Assembly: GCA_963377175.1 (NCBI GenBank) | Contig: CAUJNA010003239.1 | Span: 1,738,570-1,802,569 of the forward strand | Reading direction: 5' to 3' | Origin: Effrenium voratum | Lineage: Eukaryota; Sar; Dinophyceae; Suessiales; Symbiodiniaceae | Length of the DNA: 64,000 bases | In this document: piece by piece, positions 10,365 through 21,577 of the stretch | Position numbering within the stretch: position 1 is the stretch's first letter | Layout: the number at the start of each line of letters is the position of its first letter | Notes under the pieces: generated by a model | Told to the model about the DNA's origin: nothing | The model's input: only the letters and a program-made list of their open reading frames with translations | Databases searched by the model: none | Position numbers and translations under genes: made by a program

Positions 10365-13300
10365 TGCAGCATCATCATGATGGTCATCATCGCCCTTCAT
10401 CATCATAATGGTCGTCATCATTTCAAGTGTGCCGTTAGGCAGCATCGGTCATGCACAAAATGCTACGACGATAGTTCACCTGACAGTCTTCATCCTTATC
10501 ATCATTATCCTCACGATCATCATCATCTCTCATGAGGCAGCATTGGTAATGCAAGGGGTGCTACGATGATAGCTATCACGACAGTCCTCATCCTTATCAT
10601 TATTATTCTCAGGACCAGCATCATCTCTTATGATGCAGCATTGGTAACGCAGAGGATGCTACGATGATAGTTATCATGCCAGTCATCAAACTTGTCATCA
10701 CCCTCACGGTCATCATCATCACCCTGATCATCATCATGATGGTCATCATCATAGAAATCCTGACAGCGTTCATCCTTAACATCATTAATTTCACAATCAT
10801 CATCATCTCTTCTTCTGAGGCAGCATTGGTAACGCAGAGGATGCTACGACGATAGTTATCCTGACATCCTTTCATCTTCACGATCATCATCATCTCTTAT
10901 GGGGTAACGCACAGGACGCTACGATGAAAATTATCATCACCGTCATCAAACGTATCATCATCCTGATGGCCATCACCATCACCCTGATCATCATTATGGC
11001 GTCATGGTCACCCTTCATCATCATGATGGATCATCTCTTTCTTTTCTATTTCTTATTATACACATGTCAATTGTGGCGTTAGGCAGCGTTGGCAATGCAG
11101 AGGGTGCTACGATGACAGGTATCCTGACAGTCTTCATCCCTATCATCATTATCCTCACGATCATCATCCTCTCTTGTGAGGCAGCCTTGGTAATGTAGAG
11201 GATGCTACGACGATAGTTATTATGACAGCCCTCATCCTTATCATCATTATCTTCACGATCACCACCATCTCAACCAGCATTGGTAATGCAGAGGATGCTA
11301 CGACGATAGTTATCATCACCGCCATCATCCATATCATCATCCTCAAAATCATTTTCATCACCCTGATGATCATCATCGTGGCGTCATCATCACCCTTCAT
11401 GATCATGATGGTCACCATCATCTCTTTGTTTCTTATTATATACATTCCAGTTGCGGCGTGAGGCGCCGTTGGCAATACAGAGGGTGCTACGACGATAGTT
11501 GCGATCGCCGTCACCATCCCTCTCATCATGACCACGGTCATCATCATCACCTTGATCATCATCATGGTTGTCATCATCATCGCCTTGATCATCATCACTT
11601 CATCATCATAATGGTCGTCGCCATGTGTTTCTTTTGCTTTTAAAACGCGTTTCAGTTGTGGCGTTAAGCACCATTGATAACGCAGAGGGCGCTACGATGA
11701 TAGTTATCATGACAGTCTTCATCCTTATCACCATGATCCTGACGATTATCATCATCTCTTACGAGGCAGCATTGGTAACGCAGAGAATGCTACGATGATA
11801 GTTATCATGACAGTCCTCATCCTTATCATCATTATCCTCACGATCATTATCATCTCTTATGAGGCAGCATTGGTAATGCAGAGGACGCTACGATGATAGT
11901 TATTATCCCTGTCATCATCCTTATCATCACCCTCATGCTCATCATCATCACCCTGATCATCATCATGGTGGCACCGGCGCCATCATCATCACCCTTCATG
12001 TCAATATCAACTCTTCCTTTTTATTGCTTATTATACACATGTCAATTGTGGCGTTCGGCGCCATTGGAAATGCAGAGAGTGCTACAATGATAGTTATCTT
12101 GACAATCTTCGTCCTTATCATCATTATCCTCACGACCATCATCATCTCCTACGCGGCAGCACTGGCAATGCAGAGGATGGTACGATGATAGTTATCCTGA
12201 CAATCCTCATCCTATTATTTTCACGATCATCATCATCATCTCTTATGGGGCAGCATTGGTAATGCACAGGATGCTACGATGATAGTTATCATCACCGTCA
12301 TCATCCTAATAATCATCAGCACCTTGATCGTCATCATGGCGGCGTCATCACAACCTCCATGATCATGATGGTCACCCTCATCACTTTATTTGTTATTATA
12401 CACATTTCAATTGTGGCGTTAGGCAGCGTTGCTATTGCAGAGGATGCTACGATGATAGTTATCCTGCCAGCTTTCATGCTTATCATCATTATCCTCACAA
12501 TCATCATCATCATCTCTTATGATGCAGCGTTGGTGATGCAGAGGATGCTACGACGATAGTTATCATCACTGTCGTCATGCTTATCATCATCCTCATGGTC
12601 ATCACCATCACCCTTATCATCATCGTCACGATGGCCAGCATCCTCCTTCATCATCACGATGGTCTGCATTGATCTCTCTCTTTTATATATGCATTTCAAG
12701 TGCGGTTAGGCAGCATTCGTAATGCAGAGGATTGTTATCATGACAGTCCTCATTCTTATCATCATTATCCTCACGATCATTATCATCTCTTATGAGGCAG
12801 CATTGGTAATGCAGAGGACGCTACGATGATAGTTATTATCCCTGTCATCATCCTTATTATCATTATCCTCACGATCGGCATCATTTCCCATGAGGCAGCA
12901 TTGGTAATGTTGAGGCTGCGATGATAGTTTTCATCATCATCGTCCTCCTTATCATCATCTTCGCGGTCATCATCATCGCCCTGATCATCATCATGGTAGT
13001 CATCATCACCAGTGAGTGGCGGTGAAGGCGATGGGAAGAAAAAGAAGGAAAGAACAAGAAGATGAAGTGAGAGAAAGGCGCAGGACTTTTCAGTACCCTG
13101 CGACAGGTGACACTGATGCAATCGGCCAACACAGAAGCAGTCACCCGAAGGCGTTGGTGACTGCATCGCTTTTCCATCATCATCATGATGGTCGTCATCG
13201 TCTTTCATCATCATAATGGTCGTCATCATCTCTTTCTTTTACTTTTATATATACAATTCAAGTGCGCCCTTCGGCAGCATTCCTAATGCAGAGGATGCTA

Positions 13301-13615
13301 CGTTTATAGTTACCATCACTATTCTCATCATCCTCCTTCATCATCATGATGGCTGTCAACATCTCTTTCTTTTTCTTGCTTTTGTTTTATATATACATTT
13401 CAAGTGTGCAGCTAGGCACCATTGGTTGGTTATAGTTATCCTGACAGTCCTCATCCTTATCATCATTATCGTCACGACCAGTATCATCTCTTATGAGGCA
13501 GCATTGGTAATGCAGAGTATGCTACGATGACAGTTATCATCCCCGTCATCATCCTTATAATCATTACCCTCACGACCATCCTCATCTCTTATGAGGCAAC
13601 ATTGGTAATATTGAA
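10365..13615 (+). repeat. 3.2-kb satellite, unit near 99 bp
   Basis: Around twenty copies of a unit containing ggcagcattggtaatgcaga, ggatgctacgatgatagtta, then tcatccttatcatcattatc and tcacgatcatcatc. Copies about 99 bases apart are seen at about 10536/10638, 11768/11867 and 12798/12897. Longer steps near 185 bases include an extra block with cttattatacacat-tcaattgtggcgtt or tatatacatttcaagtg. ORFs on both strands are stop-poor readings (MMMIKVMMM or IIIILTIII) and not genes. The block 13015-13150 interrupts it with unrelated purine-rich sequence. Confidence 0.93.
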
Positions 13616-13999
13616 GCTCAGGGTGAAACTTTAGGGAGAAGAAGTCCCATTCAAACTCTTCTCAGGCGGGGTGTTACAGTTTTCACGCCCAGACACAGCC
13701 ATATGTGTACATTTGGTAAGTGCTCTAGGCCTTGCTGTGAAATAGGGCTTTCAAATCTAATCCCCGGGGATTCGTTTCAAGATCTGTGAACAAAACTCGA
13801 GAAATGCCGCGGCCGAACCCGATGTTGCCAGTACCCTGCTGGAAAAAGACACTTCCTCAGGTTGGGTAGGCCACGCAGACTACGATTGTTATAATCGCTG
13901 TCAATATTATCATCCTCATTATTATCCTCATGGTCGCCATCATCACCCCTAGTACTATCATCATGATGGTCATCAACGCCCTTCATCATCAGCCGGGCG

Positions 14000-14208
14000 C
14001 CGGCGAGGGGCGGTTTGGTGAGCATAAAAAACATGGACGCCTCTTCAAACTTTGCTAGAATGTGAGCTCCAAGGTCCGTAGCTGCGTGCTCATTTTCATC
14101 CAGCATGCTCCCACAGACTGTTGAAAAATAGTGGCTCTGCAAGAGTTGCATGACCTCAACTCTGGAACTCATCAACATTGGCGATAGCTTTACTTCGTGG
14201 AGGCCTTT
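14000..14208 (-). CDS. Candidate exon, minus strand
   Basis: The minus strand reads KGLHEVKLSPMLMSSR, VEVMQLLQSHYFSTV, ENEHAATDLGAHILAKFEE, ASMFFMLTKPPLAGAR. This is one of the most protein-like non-repetitive readings in the window. The acceptor (gcggagtag) is weak, and the 3' side may use a GC donor (ctcgccg|gcgccc). The satellite flank starts only about 80 bases downstream. No family recognised. Confidence 0.45.
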
Positions 14209-14400
14209 CTACTCCGCTCATTCAATGAGTCTGGGCAGGGGGGAGTAGGCGCGCACAAGGATTAGTTTCATGTGGCAAAAAGCCTCGCTAAAAGTGAGTT
14301 TGTCCCTAGTTGGCTGCTTGCCTCTGCAATCGTGGCCTGATTAAAGAGGTCTTGACCCAGATAACCACATTCAGCATGCAACCTGGCACAAAAAACGTAC

Positions 14401-14460
14401 CCAGCAAGGATCCAATAAAAGCTGGATGCCCTTGAACATTGGGCTTTCCTCGTCTTTTCT
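14401..14460 (-). CDS. Candidate exon end with strong donor
   Basis: The minus strand reads MFKGIQLLLDPCW and meets a strong donor (ttgctgg|gtacgt). The upstream boundary is not clear. An overlapping second frame (FNQATIAEASSQLGTNSLL, 14330-14275) is also protein-like, so the exact exon structure is unresolved. It would lie upstream of the 14000-14208 exon in the same direction. Confidence 0.35.
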
Positions 14461-14825
14461 CGAATAGGAACCCAGAAGGGTCGGCACAAGTCGGCAGCCC
14501 TTAAGTCCGGCCTTGCCGCGCTATGTTGCCTAAAGGGGCGCATGCCTAGGCTTTGCCTTCCGACTGACGGTTCTGCCGCCGACCCCTCGCATCGTCTGCC
14601 ATCACCACCAGCGCGACCATTGGAGCTCGAGCTGGGGGGAAGGCTCAAAACGCTGTAAACGTGCAGCAACCCGGCTGCGTTGCCAGCATCGTTGCCGCTG
14701 TCGGAAGCCCCTGTGTTTCGCGCATCGCCTGCATCCCTTGCGTCGCCCGCGTTTGCAGCCAGTGTTCACCAAGACATTCCTGATATCGCACACACGCACT
14801 TCACGCAACCAACCAACGAAGAACC

Positions 14826-15040
14826 ATCCATCCATCCATCCATCCATCCATCCATCCATCCACCAATGCCACCCACCATGCCTTCTATCCAACCAACCAC
14901 CCATCCATCCCACCATCATCCCTCCATCCCATCTGTCCGTCCACAGCCAATCCAGCCCATCTACCCACCCCACCCATCCACCCATCCACCCATCCATCCA
15001 CCTGCTACCCATCCAGCCATCCACCATCCATCCCGCACGG
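14826..15040 (+). repeat. (CCAT)n tetranucleotide array
   Basis: Pure ccat repeats at 14826-14868 grade into diverged ccaccc/atcc units to about 15040. [13 protein letters not shown] ORFs on the plus strand and GWMDGW-type ORFs on the minus strand are readings of the repeat. Confidence 0.95.
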
Positions 15041-15429
15041 CTCGGCTTTTCTTAAACGACTTTCCCTGGCACGCGAGGCCGGTGCGCGGAGCGGGAAAAT
15101 TTGAACAAAATGAACAAACCCAAGTCACAAACAATGTAAAACGGAAACTGCTTACTCGAACATTTTGATTGAAAAATTTCGGTACGCGACGCGTGAAAAA
15201 CTCGCCCACTTTTGATATGTTGTTTTTGTTGAGAATTATTGGTTAAACATCCTAAGTGTTGCTTTGTTTCAACAAACAAACGAAACAAAGTTTCTTTTTG
15301 TTGAACGCAAAACACTCAGAAATAAACTTTGTCTTGATTGTTTGCTGAAACTTGGCCCCAAGACATCCCTGCTTCACCAAAACAAGTTTGGCCAACGTGA
15401 GAAAATTCAGCGCAGCGACTGCTGAGTGT

Positions 15430-15830
15430 AAGCTGCGCTGATTTGAGCGACGCCGTGAAGTGTCTGGCCAGGCGTCAAACGTCCAACTCTTGGGCGCGAC
15501 TCAAACGACTTGGGCGCTACTTGGCTGGCGCTCAACGCGCGCAGAAACAGTTGAAGCCACAGACTCCGCGTGGACGAGACTTGAAGGCAAGGAAGAGCAC
15601 TACGGAGATCGCATGCGTGGAAGACACTGCGTCAATCGCTCGAGCAACTTGCCAGGCGCTGTGATATTGAGTTCGGGCTCTCGAGTCAACACGCTCTTGC
15701 CAAGGCGCGAGCTATGGGACTTAGCGTGAGTGCCATGGACAATGGAAGATTATTCTACAGAACATGGCGTCGAGATGTGCGGAGCGTGTGCGGAATAGAG
15801 ATGTGGAAGCGCAGCCAGCGACCACACATA
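15430..15830 (+). pseudogene. Ty1/copia RT-RNase H relic
   Basis: Two plus frames together match the RT/RNase H junction of copia elements. The first frame reads DAVKCLARR, then WARLKRLGRYLAG (compare the copia VKRLxRYLxG segment) and ARKSTT. After a frameshift it continues MRGRHCV, then VILSSGS, where an RNase H reads xLSSGEAE. The acidic residues expected after SSG are lost, and stops follow within 60 codons. It is a second, much older copia fragment, separate from the one at 39.8-46.07 kb. Family placement comes from these short motifs only. Confidence 0.55.
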
Positions 15831-16219
15831 GTCACTCACTTTCGCTGCCAGAATAACACTCGGCGCTTGCCTTTTAACTGCATCAGACTCTCCAAAACAA
15901 AGTCCTTGCGCCAGTGAGTGCACTGGAGACAGCAAGAGCTTACTGTCGTGAGCTCCCTTGCTCAGATTCAGCCGCACGCGTGCGCTCTCCAGCCAAAGCT
16001 GGCAGCGGATATGGTCAGTCCACCACCGACTATTTGAGAAGCATTGTTTTTGCAAGTAATTTGCCGATTACGACTGTATACTTTCTATCAGACAAATTTC
16101 GCGCAATACGACTTACAACGTTCACGCGTCTACTTAGTACCATACCCCTTGCTGGTTTCTACTACTTGTCGCTACTATTTATTGTTTGGTTACTTGCTTC
16201 TGATCAGCCCCGCTATGCC

Positions 16220-16662
16220 TTTCTACAAGGTCTAATAACAAACGGCTCCAGAGATCACAACAGCAACGAGCGTCAGTCCATTTGTTGTCACACACTGCCT
16301 CAAGCGGGCGGGGTCGTACCTCGTGGTCGATCAGCATTTCTCTCTGGAGTCGGAGTCGGTTGTCTCACCACTCGCTCGAATGTAAAGTACAACTGCAAAA
16401 AGGTAAGCAAACGCAAACGCACGCGCACCAAAATGTTGTACAGAAAGGCATCGAAAGGGAGTGGACGTTTCCCCACCCACTCGTTTCATGTGTGACGCTG
16501 ACTTCTCTGACCGAAGGTACAGGAGGCACGCAGCGACAAGGCGAGGGTGGGTGGGGTTGAAAAGGTCCTGTTGCCAAAATGGCAGGCGGTACACGAGCAC
16601 GCTCATCTCAAGCTGCGCTCAGCACCTCACATTCCAACTCAAGTGCAGGTAAGGCCCTTTCG
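16220..16662 (+). repeat. Repeated module, copy 1
   Basis: A block of about 440 bases that begins aacggctccagagatcac. It contains gcgggcggggtcgtacctc, gttgtacagaaaggc, cgaaagggagtggacgtt and gccaaaatggcaggcggtac, and ends caactcaagtgcaggtaag. A second partial copy follows directly (16662-16930) and a third partial copy lies at 17555-17690. Its role is unknown. Both gtaag sites look like splice donors, but no open frame is shared by the copies. Confidence 0.75.
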
Positions 16663-16930
16663 CTAGCGGTTACATTTAACCCAAGCATTAACAGCAACAA
16701 CAAACCGCTCCAGGGATCACGACAGCAACAGGCGTCAGTCCAATTGTTTTCACCACGCTGCCTCAAGTGGGCGGGGTCGTACCTCTTGGTCAACCAGCAT
16801 TTCTCTGGGGTCTGAGTCGGTGTCTCACAAACACCACTGACTTTTTCAAACTACAACTGAAATAAGGTAAGCAAATGCACGCAAACCACAATGTTGTACA
16901 GAAAGGCGTCGAAAGGGAGTGGACGTTCCC
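16662..16930 (+). repeat. Repeated module, copy 2 (partial)
   Basis: Tandem to copy 1 and diverged by substitutions and small indels. It starts taacccaagcattaacagc, repeats the ctccagggatcac, gtgggcggggtcgtacctc and gttgtacagaaaggcgtc blocks, then ends at ggacgttcccc, where unrelated sequence takes over. Confidence 0.75.
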
Positions 16931-17265
16931 CGTTGTAGGTCAACTCCCGTCGAAGGTGAAGCCGAACGTGAACGATCTAGACCAAGAAGAAGTCTCCTTA
17001 CTGATGGTAAGACTCGCGAAGTCAAGCCGGGCTCAAGAAATGTGCTGTTGATGGAACTGTTGGAGCTCCTTGATGTCGTCACATCCGACATTATGGGCGA
17101 ATTCAATGCCGCCGATGATTCGACACGTCCTGCAAAACCTGCCAGCCATGTTTCAGTGCAACGTCGGGTCATGACGGCTGAAAGGGTCAGCTATGTTGGC
17201 ATGTGCGGGCACCCGTGCAACATGCATCTGCAATCTCTGGCGATTGCGCCACGTCCAATGGGCAC
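16931..17265 (+). other. Unassigned open segment between module copies
   Basis: The plus frame reads REVKPGSRNVLLMELLELLD, then VVTSDIMGEFNAADDST, a leucine-rich, acidic stretch that looks coding. It is sandwiched between the repeated modules, and no splice sites stand out. It could be an exon or captured sequence carried by the module. Function unknown. Confidence 0.3.
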
Positions 17266-17554
17266 TTAACAGGCCATTCAAGGGTTGGCGCTTACCCCTA
17301 CGGATCGCATGTTTGGCAGCCTCGTTGTCACAACTGCAAGTGTGCGTCAGTCACTGGGGCAATGACGGCAGCCCATGCTTCGAGGAAGTATATTGCATTG
17401 GCGCCGGAGGCAATAATTTGGCGCACCATGAGTTGGGTGTGAACATCACCGCCCTTGTCGAGCAACCAGTCCCTGGTAGTCTCAGTTGGCCGTCATCATC
17501 CTTGGCACGCCAAAAGGTTTCGCCTTTTCGGCAGAAGACGAGCGAAGCAGAGAG

Positions 17555-17690
17555 GTTGAAAAAGTCTTTTCGCCAAAATGGCAGGCGGTACACGAGCATG
17601 CGCATGCTCATCTCAAGCTGCGCTCAGCACTTGACATTCCAATTCAAGTGCAGGTAAGACCCTTTCGCTAGAGGTTGTTGCTTTAAACAC
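17555..17690 (+). repeat. Repeated module, copy 3 (3' part only)
   Basis: Repeats gttgaaaaagtc-ttttcgccaaaatggcaggcgg, ctcatctcaagctgcgctc and caagtgcaggtaagaccctt of copy 1, about 1 kb downstream and in the same orientation. Confidence 0.75.
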
Positions 17691-17699
17691 AAGTATTAA

Positions 17700-19600
17700 C
17701 CGCGACGCTTAGCCTGCTACGCCTGTCGCTTTTTTCGAATCTTTATCAACTGGCGCCAGTTGCTCCTTATCATCAACTGGCGATGGCCCGTGTCGCAACG
17801 GGCTCAAAGGCAACCTCAAGGACTAAGGCGACTAATGTTCACTCCATCCATACAGACCGCAAGCGGGAAGGCTGCTCAACTAAGCACTCGCAACGCAGCT
17901 TCCGCTGCCTCGCCTCTGCCGCTTGTCCAGGTGGGCCGGCCGCTGCGTGTGGGGCATGTGACAGTAACCGCACTCTTTCCCATTGCTGCAGCTAGAAACC
18001 TCAGCAAAGTGGCACAAAACTGTCCAGCGCGCTAGCACAGCATCTCTCACTGAAAACACACGCCCTTCCACGTGACCGACGTGCGTTTGATTCTGGCTTC
18101 ACTTTGTTGGGACTTGCTGAAGTGGCTCTTGAACTGCGGGCTGGCAAGTCACAGGCCAGCCAGGACATGAAAGGTTCGAACCGGAAAAGAGGAGTCGTCC
18201 GAAACTCGGGCGCCCAACCCCGGGTGTCTTGACGGGCAGCCGTCCAGTAAACGCAGGGCCGTTTGCAAACCTCGGGGTGGCCCAGGCTGCCCGGGTTGGG
18301 CATGCCTGCGCAGCAAAGAAACTGCGGGCGTGCCCTTCGAAGATGAAGGAAACTTGTACGGAATTCCTGGTCTGCTTTACAGAAGCCCTACGCCAACAGA
18401 GCTGTCTCTCCCTCTCAAACTGACTCAAAAATCCTGTCCGCACAAAGGTCTGGATGCATGGTAATTAACCGAAGAGGGCTCCCCAAGCCCCCCCCTTACA
18501 ACATGACCCCTATACCAAGAAGGGAAACTCAAATTGAACGCACCAAGCACGTGATTTTAGAACCACAAAAAAGTACAAAAAATACAAGATTGAACGGACC
18601 TCAGTCAAACCCTTTGAGCTTCGCGAACGTTTCTGGTGGCGGCGCGCGTCCTTGCCCGTCACGCACGTCAAGCTTTGGCGCAAGCCCCGCAGGCGCAAGC
18701 CCCAGCGCCGGCTCTCCTAGCAACTCCCAGCGCAGTCACGTCCGACCAACACCTCTTCCGCAATTCCATGCTGAAGACCTGGCTGGACCCACAAACAAGT
18801 CCTGCTGCTTGACTTCTTTGAGTTGTGAAAGGAGAATGGGTCCTGCGGTTGCCACGTGCCCAAAAGGCATGTCAACATTGTGTTGCAATCAACAGGTTCT
18901 TCAACCACACACAGCGCCAAGCCTGTTTGTTATTGGGACCCCCGAAAGGCCCCTGCAAGTCCTGTGCAGTGTGGTAAACAAGCAGAACAAGGACTTGGAA
19001 AATTTAGGCGTCGCTCTGGGGTAAGGGAACTTGCAATTCCCTGGCTGCGCCAGGACTTTATGGCCAACACAAGTCGCACAAAGGCTAACTCAACAACCCG
19101 TGGAAAAATGCAAAAGTTTCCGAGGGGTGACAACCCCTTCAACAGATCCCAAGGTCGGTGAGCGATATGTGCCTCTTTGGAGGTCAGCAAGCCTAATTTC
19201 GTCATCGCAAGCGGATCAGTGCACTTGCGTGGGGGGCCGCCCTAAGGACAATGTTTTCTGCCTCGGTTCTTCCAGATTTCACCCTCCTTTTTGTCAACGA
19301 TTTTGTTGAGGCGGAGGCTGGTCACGGTGCCTAAGATGGATGTGGACCTAGTCCGCCCAGAAGCTGGCAGAATGAGTCTGAAAAGGACCTGTCCTCTTCC
19401 TGACCCTGCATAGCAGGACTTCTGCGGAAGGCGGTTCCGAGTCAAACAATTGGGGCAGGCTTGACCTGCCTGGGTAACGCGTCGCCAAAGGGTCAACTGG
19501 GCTGGCGCGGACAAGATGCACTTCACTCCTGAACAAGTGCGGACACAAGTTCCTATTCTTTGCCAGATCCCGCGGCCGGGTGCTGCTGACCAGACACGCG
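17700..19600. other. Unique sequence, nothing firmly identified
   Basis: Open frames exist on both strands (for example plus 18458-19024 and minus 19242-19685), but none shows a recognisable motif or a matched pair of splice signals. A minus peptide LRLNKIVDKKEGEIWKN near 19300 is mildly protein-like. Treated as intronic or intergenic. Confidence 0.4.
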
Positions 19601-19612
19601 CCACCTTTTTAG

Positions 19613-19803
19613 CGGACTTGTTTTGGGCCATGGCTGGGCCCAACCCTCCGCACCGATTTTGGGCAGTGGTGGTGACGAATTTCAATTGGTTTGACGTGGC
19701 ATTTCTTGGAGCGCATTATCACCGAACAGTGCGTTGCTGTTTGGAGCTGGTGGGTTCTTTGCTGCTTTGCATGTTTGCTGCAGATCGGGTGGAGACGCGC
19801 AAG
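19613..19803 (+). CDS. Candidate exon with membrane segment, plus strand
   Basis: A 191-base segment between an acceptor gccacctttttag and a donor cgcaag|gtaggc. The frame reads FWAMAGPNPPHRFWAVVVT, NFNWFDVAFLGAHYHR and CCLELVGSLLLCMFAADRVE, including a probable membrane-embedded helix (LELVGSLLLCMFAA). This is one of the better splice-bounded exons in the window. The arrangement resembles membrane proteins of the ion-channel or polycystin-like type seen in algae, but that is only a guess from composition. Confidence 0.55.
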
Positions 19804-20794
19804 GTAGGCGCGCATCCCCCTCCGGACGCGGACAGGCAATGAGGGTAATGCGTGCTCCGCTTCCAGCTCAAGAACTGGGCCAGTTTCACTGGTTTTGGCC
19901 CGGCTTGGTGGTGAATCAGGGCTGGTGAAGGTGTTCCTTGCTGCGACCGTTGCGGCGGCGCCGCAGGCGGGTTGAGTTTGTTTGGTTGAAGCGCTTTCCG
20001 TTCCCAATTCTCGAAGTCGCGGACTTGGGGTTGCACCAGAAAGAATCCACACAATCTTCTAAGCTGCTTTCTAAGAAGCTGCAAAGAAGCTTGAGCTTTA
20101 GAGCCAGCTTGAACAATGCTTGGCCCATGACATCAGAGTCCAACCATGAAAGCATCGCCAACTCAACTGACTCAAGTTTTACTCTTGGCTGAAAATGTGT
20201 CTGTCTACGCTTGCGTTTGCCAAAGCTCCTTGGCAAAGGCCCTCGGACAGCGCCTGGGCAGACGTTGAGACACTGTAGTATTCGTACTTTGGACACGTCC
20301 CTTTCTGGAACAAAGGGTTTAGAAACTTCCTGTTGTGGCTCGGCAGCCCTGGATCAGCACAAACGAAAGAAGGACTCGCCCCAAAGCCGACCCTGGCACA
20401 AGCTGTCCGAGCTGTCCGAGCATATTCCTTGTAGACTTCTTGAAGGGGAAATGTAGAATTTCGCAGCGTGTAAGGGGGGCAGAAGACTGCGAGAACAATG
20501 TTGATTTAAAGCTCGAAAATCCGTTTGGGAATCATCTAAGAGAATCCCCTCCCTCTGCAGCTTGGCGCAGGCGAACGGCGCATTCCAGGTTTCGTCTCGA
20601 CATACACCGCTCGGGCACTACTGCGCAAGCCGGTCCACATTCATGCTCATCTCCAAATGAGGCAGCAGCAAGAATGCGTGGTTGCTGCGAGGCTTCGCGC
20701 GTGCTGCCCTCAAAACAGGCTGACACTCTTACAGCTGCGTGGGAAAAAAGGAAGACATGCAGGGGCTGGCCCTCCATCTCTGCGTCTCTCGCCG

Positions 20795-20966
20795 CCCCTT
20801 CTCTCTCTCTCCTTCCCTCTCTCCTTCTCTCTCTCTCCTTCTCTCTCTCCTTCTCTCTCTCCTTCTCTCTCTCCTTCTCTCTCTCCTTCTCTCTCTCCTT
20901 CTCTCTCCCCTCTCCCTCTCTCTCTCTCTGTGTCTCTCTCCCTGTCTCTCTCTCTCTCTCTCTCTC

Positions 20967-21038
<72 letters not shown>
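20795..21038 (+). repeat. (CT)n / (CTCTCC)n array
   Basis: Pyrimidine-only strand: ccttctctctct 12-mers first, then pure (CT)n to 21038. The overlapping 247-codon plus ORF and the 148-codon minus ORF are readings of the repeat. Confidence 0.97.
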
Positions 21039-21041
<3 letters not shown>

Positions 21042-21101
21042 CAAAGCACCACGCCACGGCTCGAGTGCGCCCCGCTAGCGCGGCTATGTTTTTCCCTTCA
21101 G

Positions 21102-21245
21102 GACCTGTGCCCGCCGCTTGCTTGCACATGCCATGGCCAACAAACTTGATGAGCAAGCCAGGTTTTCTGCGCTATGCCTATCTAGCGTCGTGGCTTTCTC
21201 TGCAATTGACTGTCTTGGAGGTGGTTTGGCAGACTTGGGAGGAAG
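21102..21245 (+). CDS. Candidate exon, plus strand
   Basis: An acceptor with a good pyrimidine tract (gtttttcccttcag) precedes a reading of MPWPTNLMSKPGFLRYAY, LASWLSLQLTVLEVVWQTWEE. The 3' end would need a GC donor (ggaag|gctaac). An alternative second exon at 21277-21335 (acceptor gcgaacag, donor cttg|gtgaga) lies only 31 bases further, too close for a normal intron, so the structure is uncertain. Family unknown. Confidence 0.4.
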
Positions 21246-21491
21246 GCTAACGCAAGTTTTTACCTTTGGCGAACAGGCTCCCCACAGTCAATCAGATGGA
21301 TTTGCGGGGTTCCCGGGCCCATCGCCTCGAGCTTGGTGAGAGCGCCCGCAGCGCTCCTTCACAGCTTTTTGGCTAATACGCGCAAAGCTTCGAGGCAGGC
21401 CATACAACACGCACACTGCACGCACCCTGTCAGCCGTCCAAGACGGCTGTTGGCACGCCATGTGCGCCAGCACTAACTGCACTGATTTTAG

Positions 21492-21577
21492 ACGCACCCA
21501 CCCTGCCTGCAATCAGATATCTTGCAACCTGGCGTCTTGCAGTCGTTCTTGCTGGAGCCGGCGCTGGCCACCGCTTG
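21492..21577 (+). CDS. Candidate exon, plus strand
   Basis: An 86-base segment between cactgattttag and a donor cgcttg|gtgagc. The frame reads APTLPAIRYLATWRLA then VVLAGAGAGHRL, moderately hydrophobic. Both splice signals are good, and it lies downstream of the 19613 and 21102 candidates in the same direction. Function unknown. Confidence 0.45.

Noticed and set aside
10365..13615. Long Met/Ile-rich ORFs on both strands
   Set aside because: They follow the atcatcatc filler of the satellite and are interrupted at each unit. No protein family is recognised.
16565..16585. Dinoflagellate spliced leader relic around gccaaaatggc
   Set aside because: Only the central 11 bases match the reverse complement of the leader. 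The flanking bases differ, and the word is part of a repeated module. No full spliced leader was found anywhere.
20335..21078. 247-codon plus ORF ending in SLSLSL, and the RERE minus ORF
   Set aside because: More than half of each is a reading of (CT)n. The upstream part has no recognised motif.
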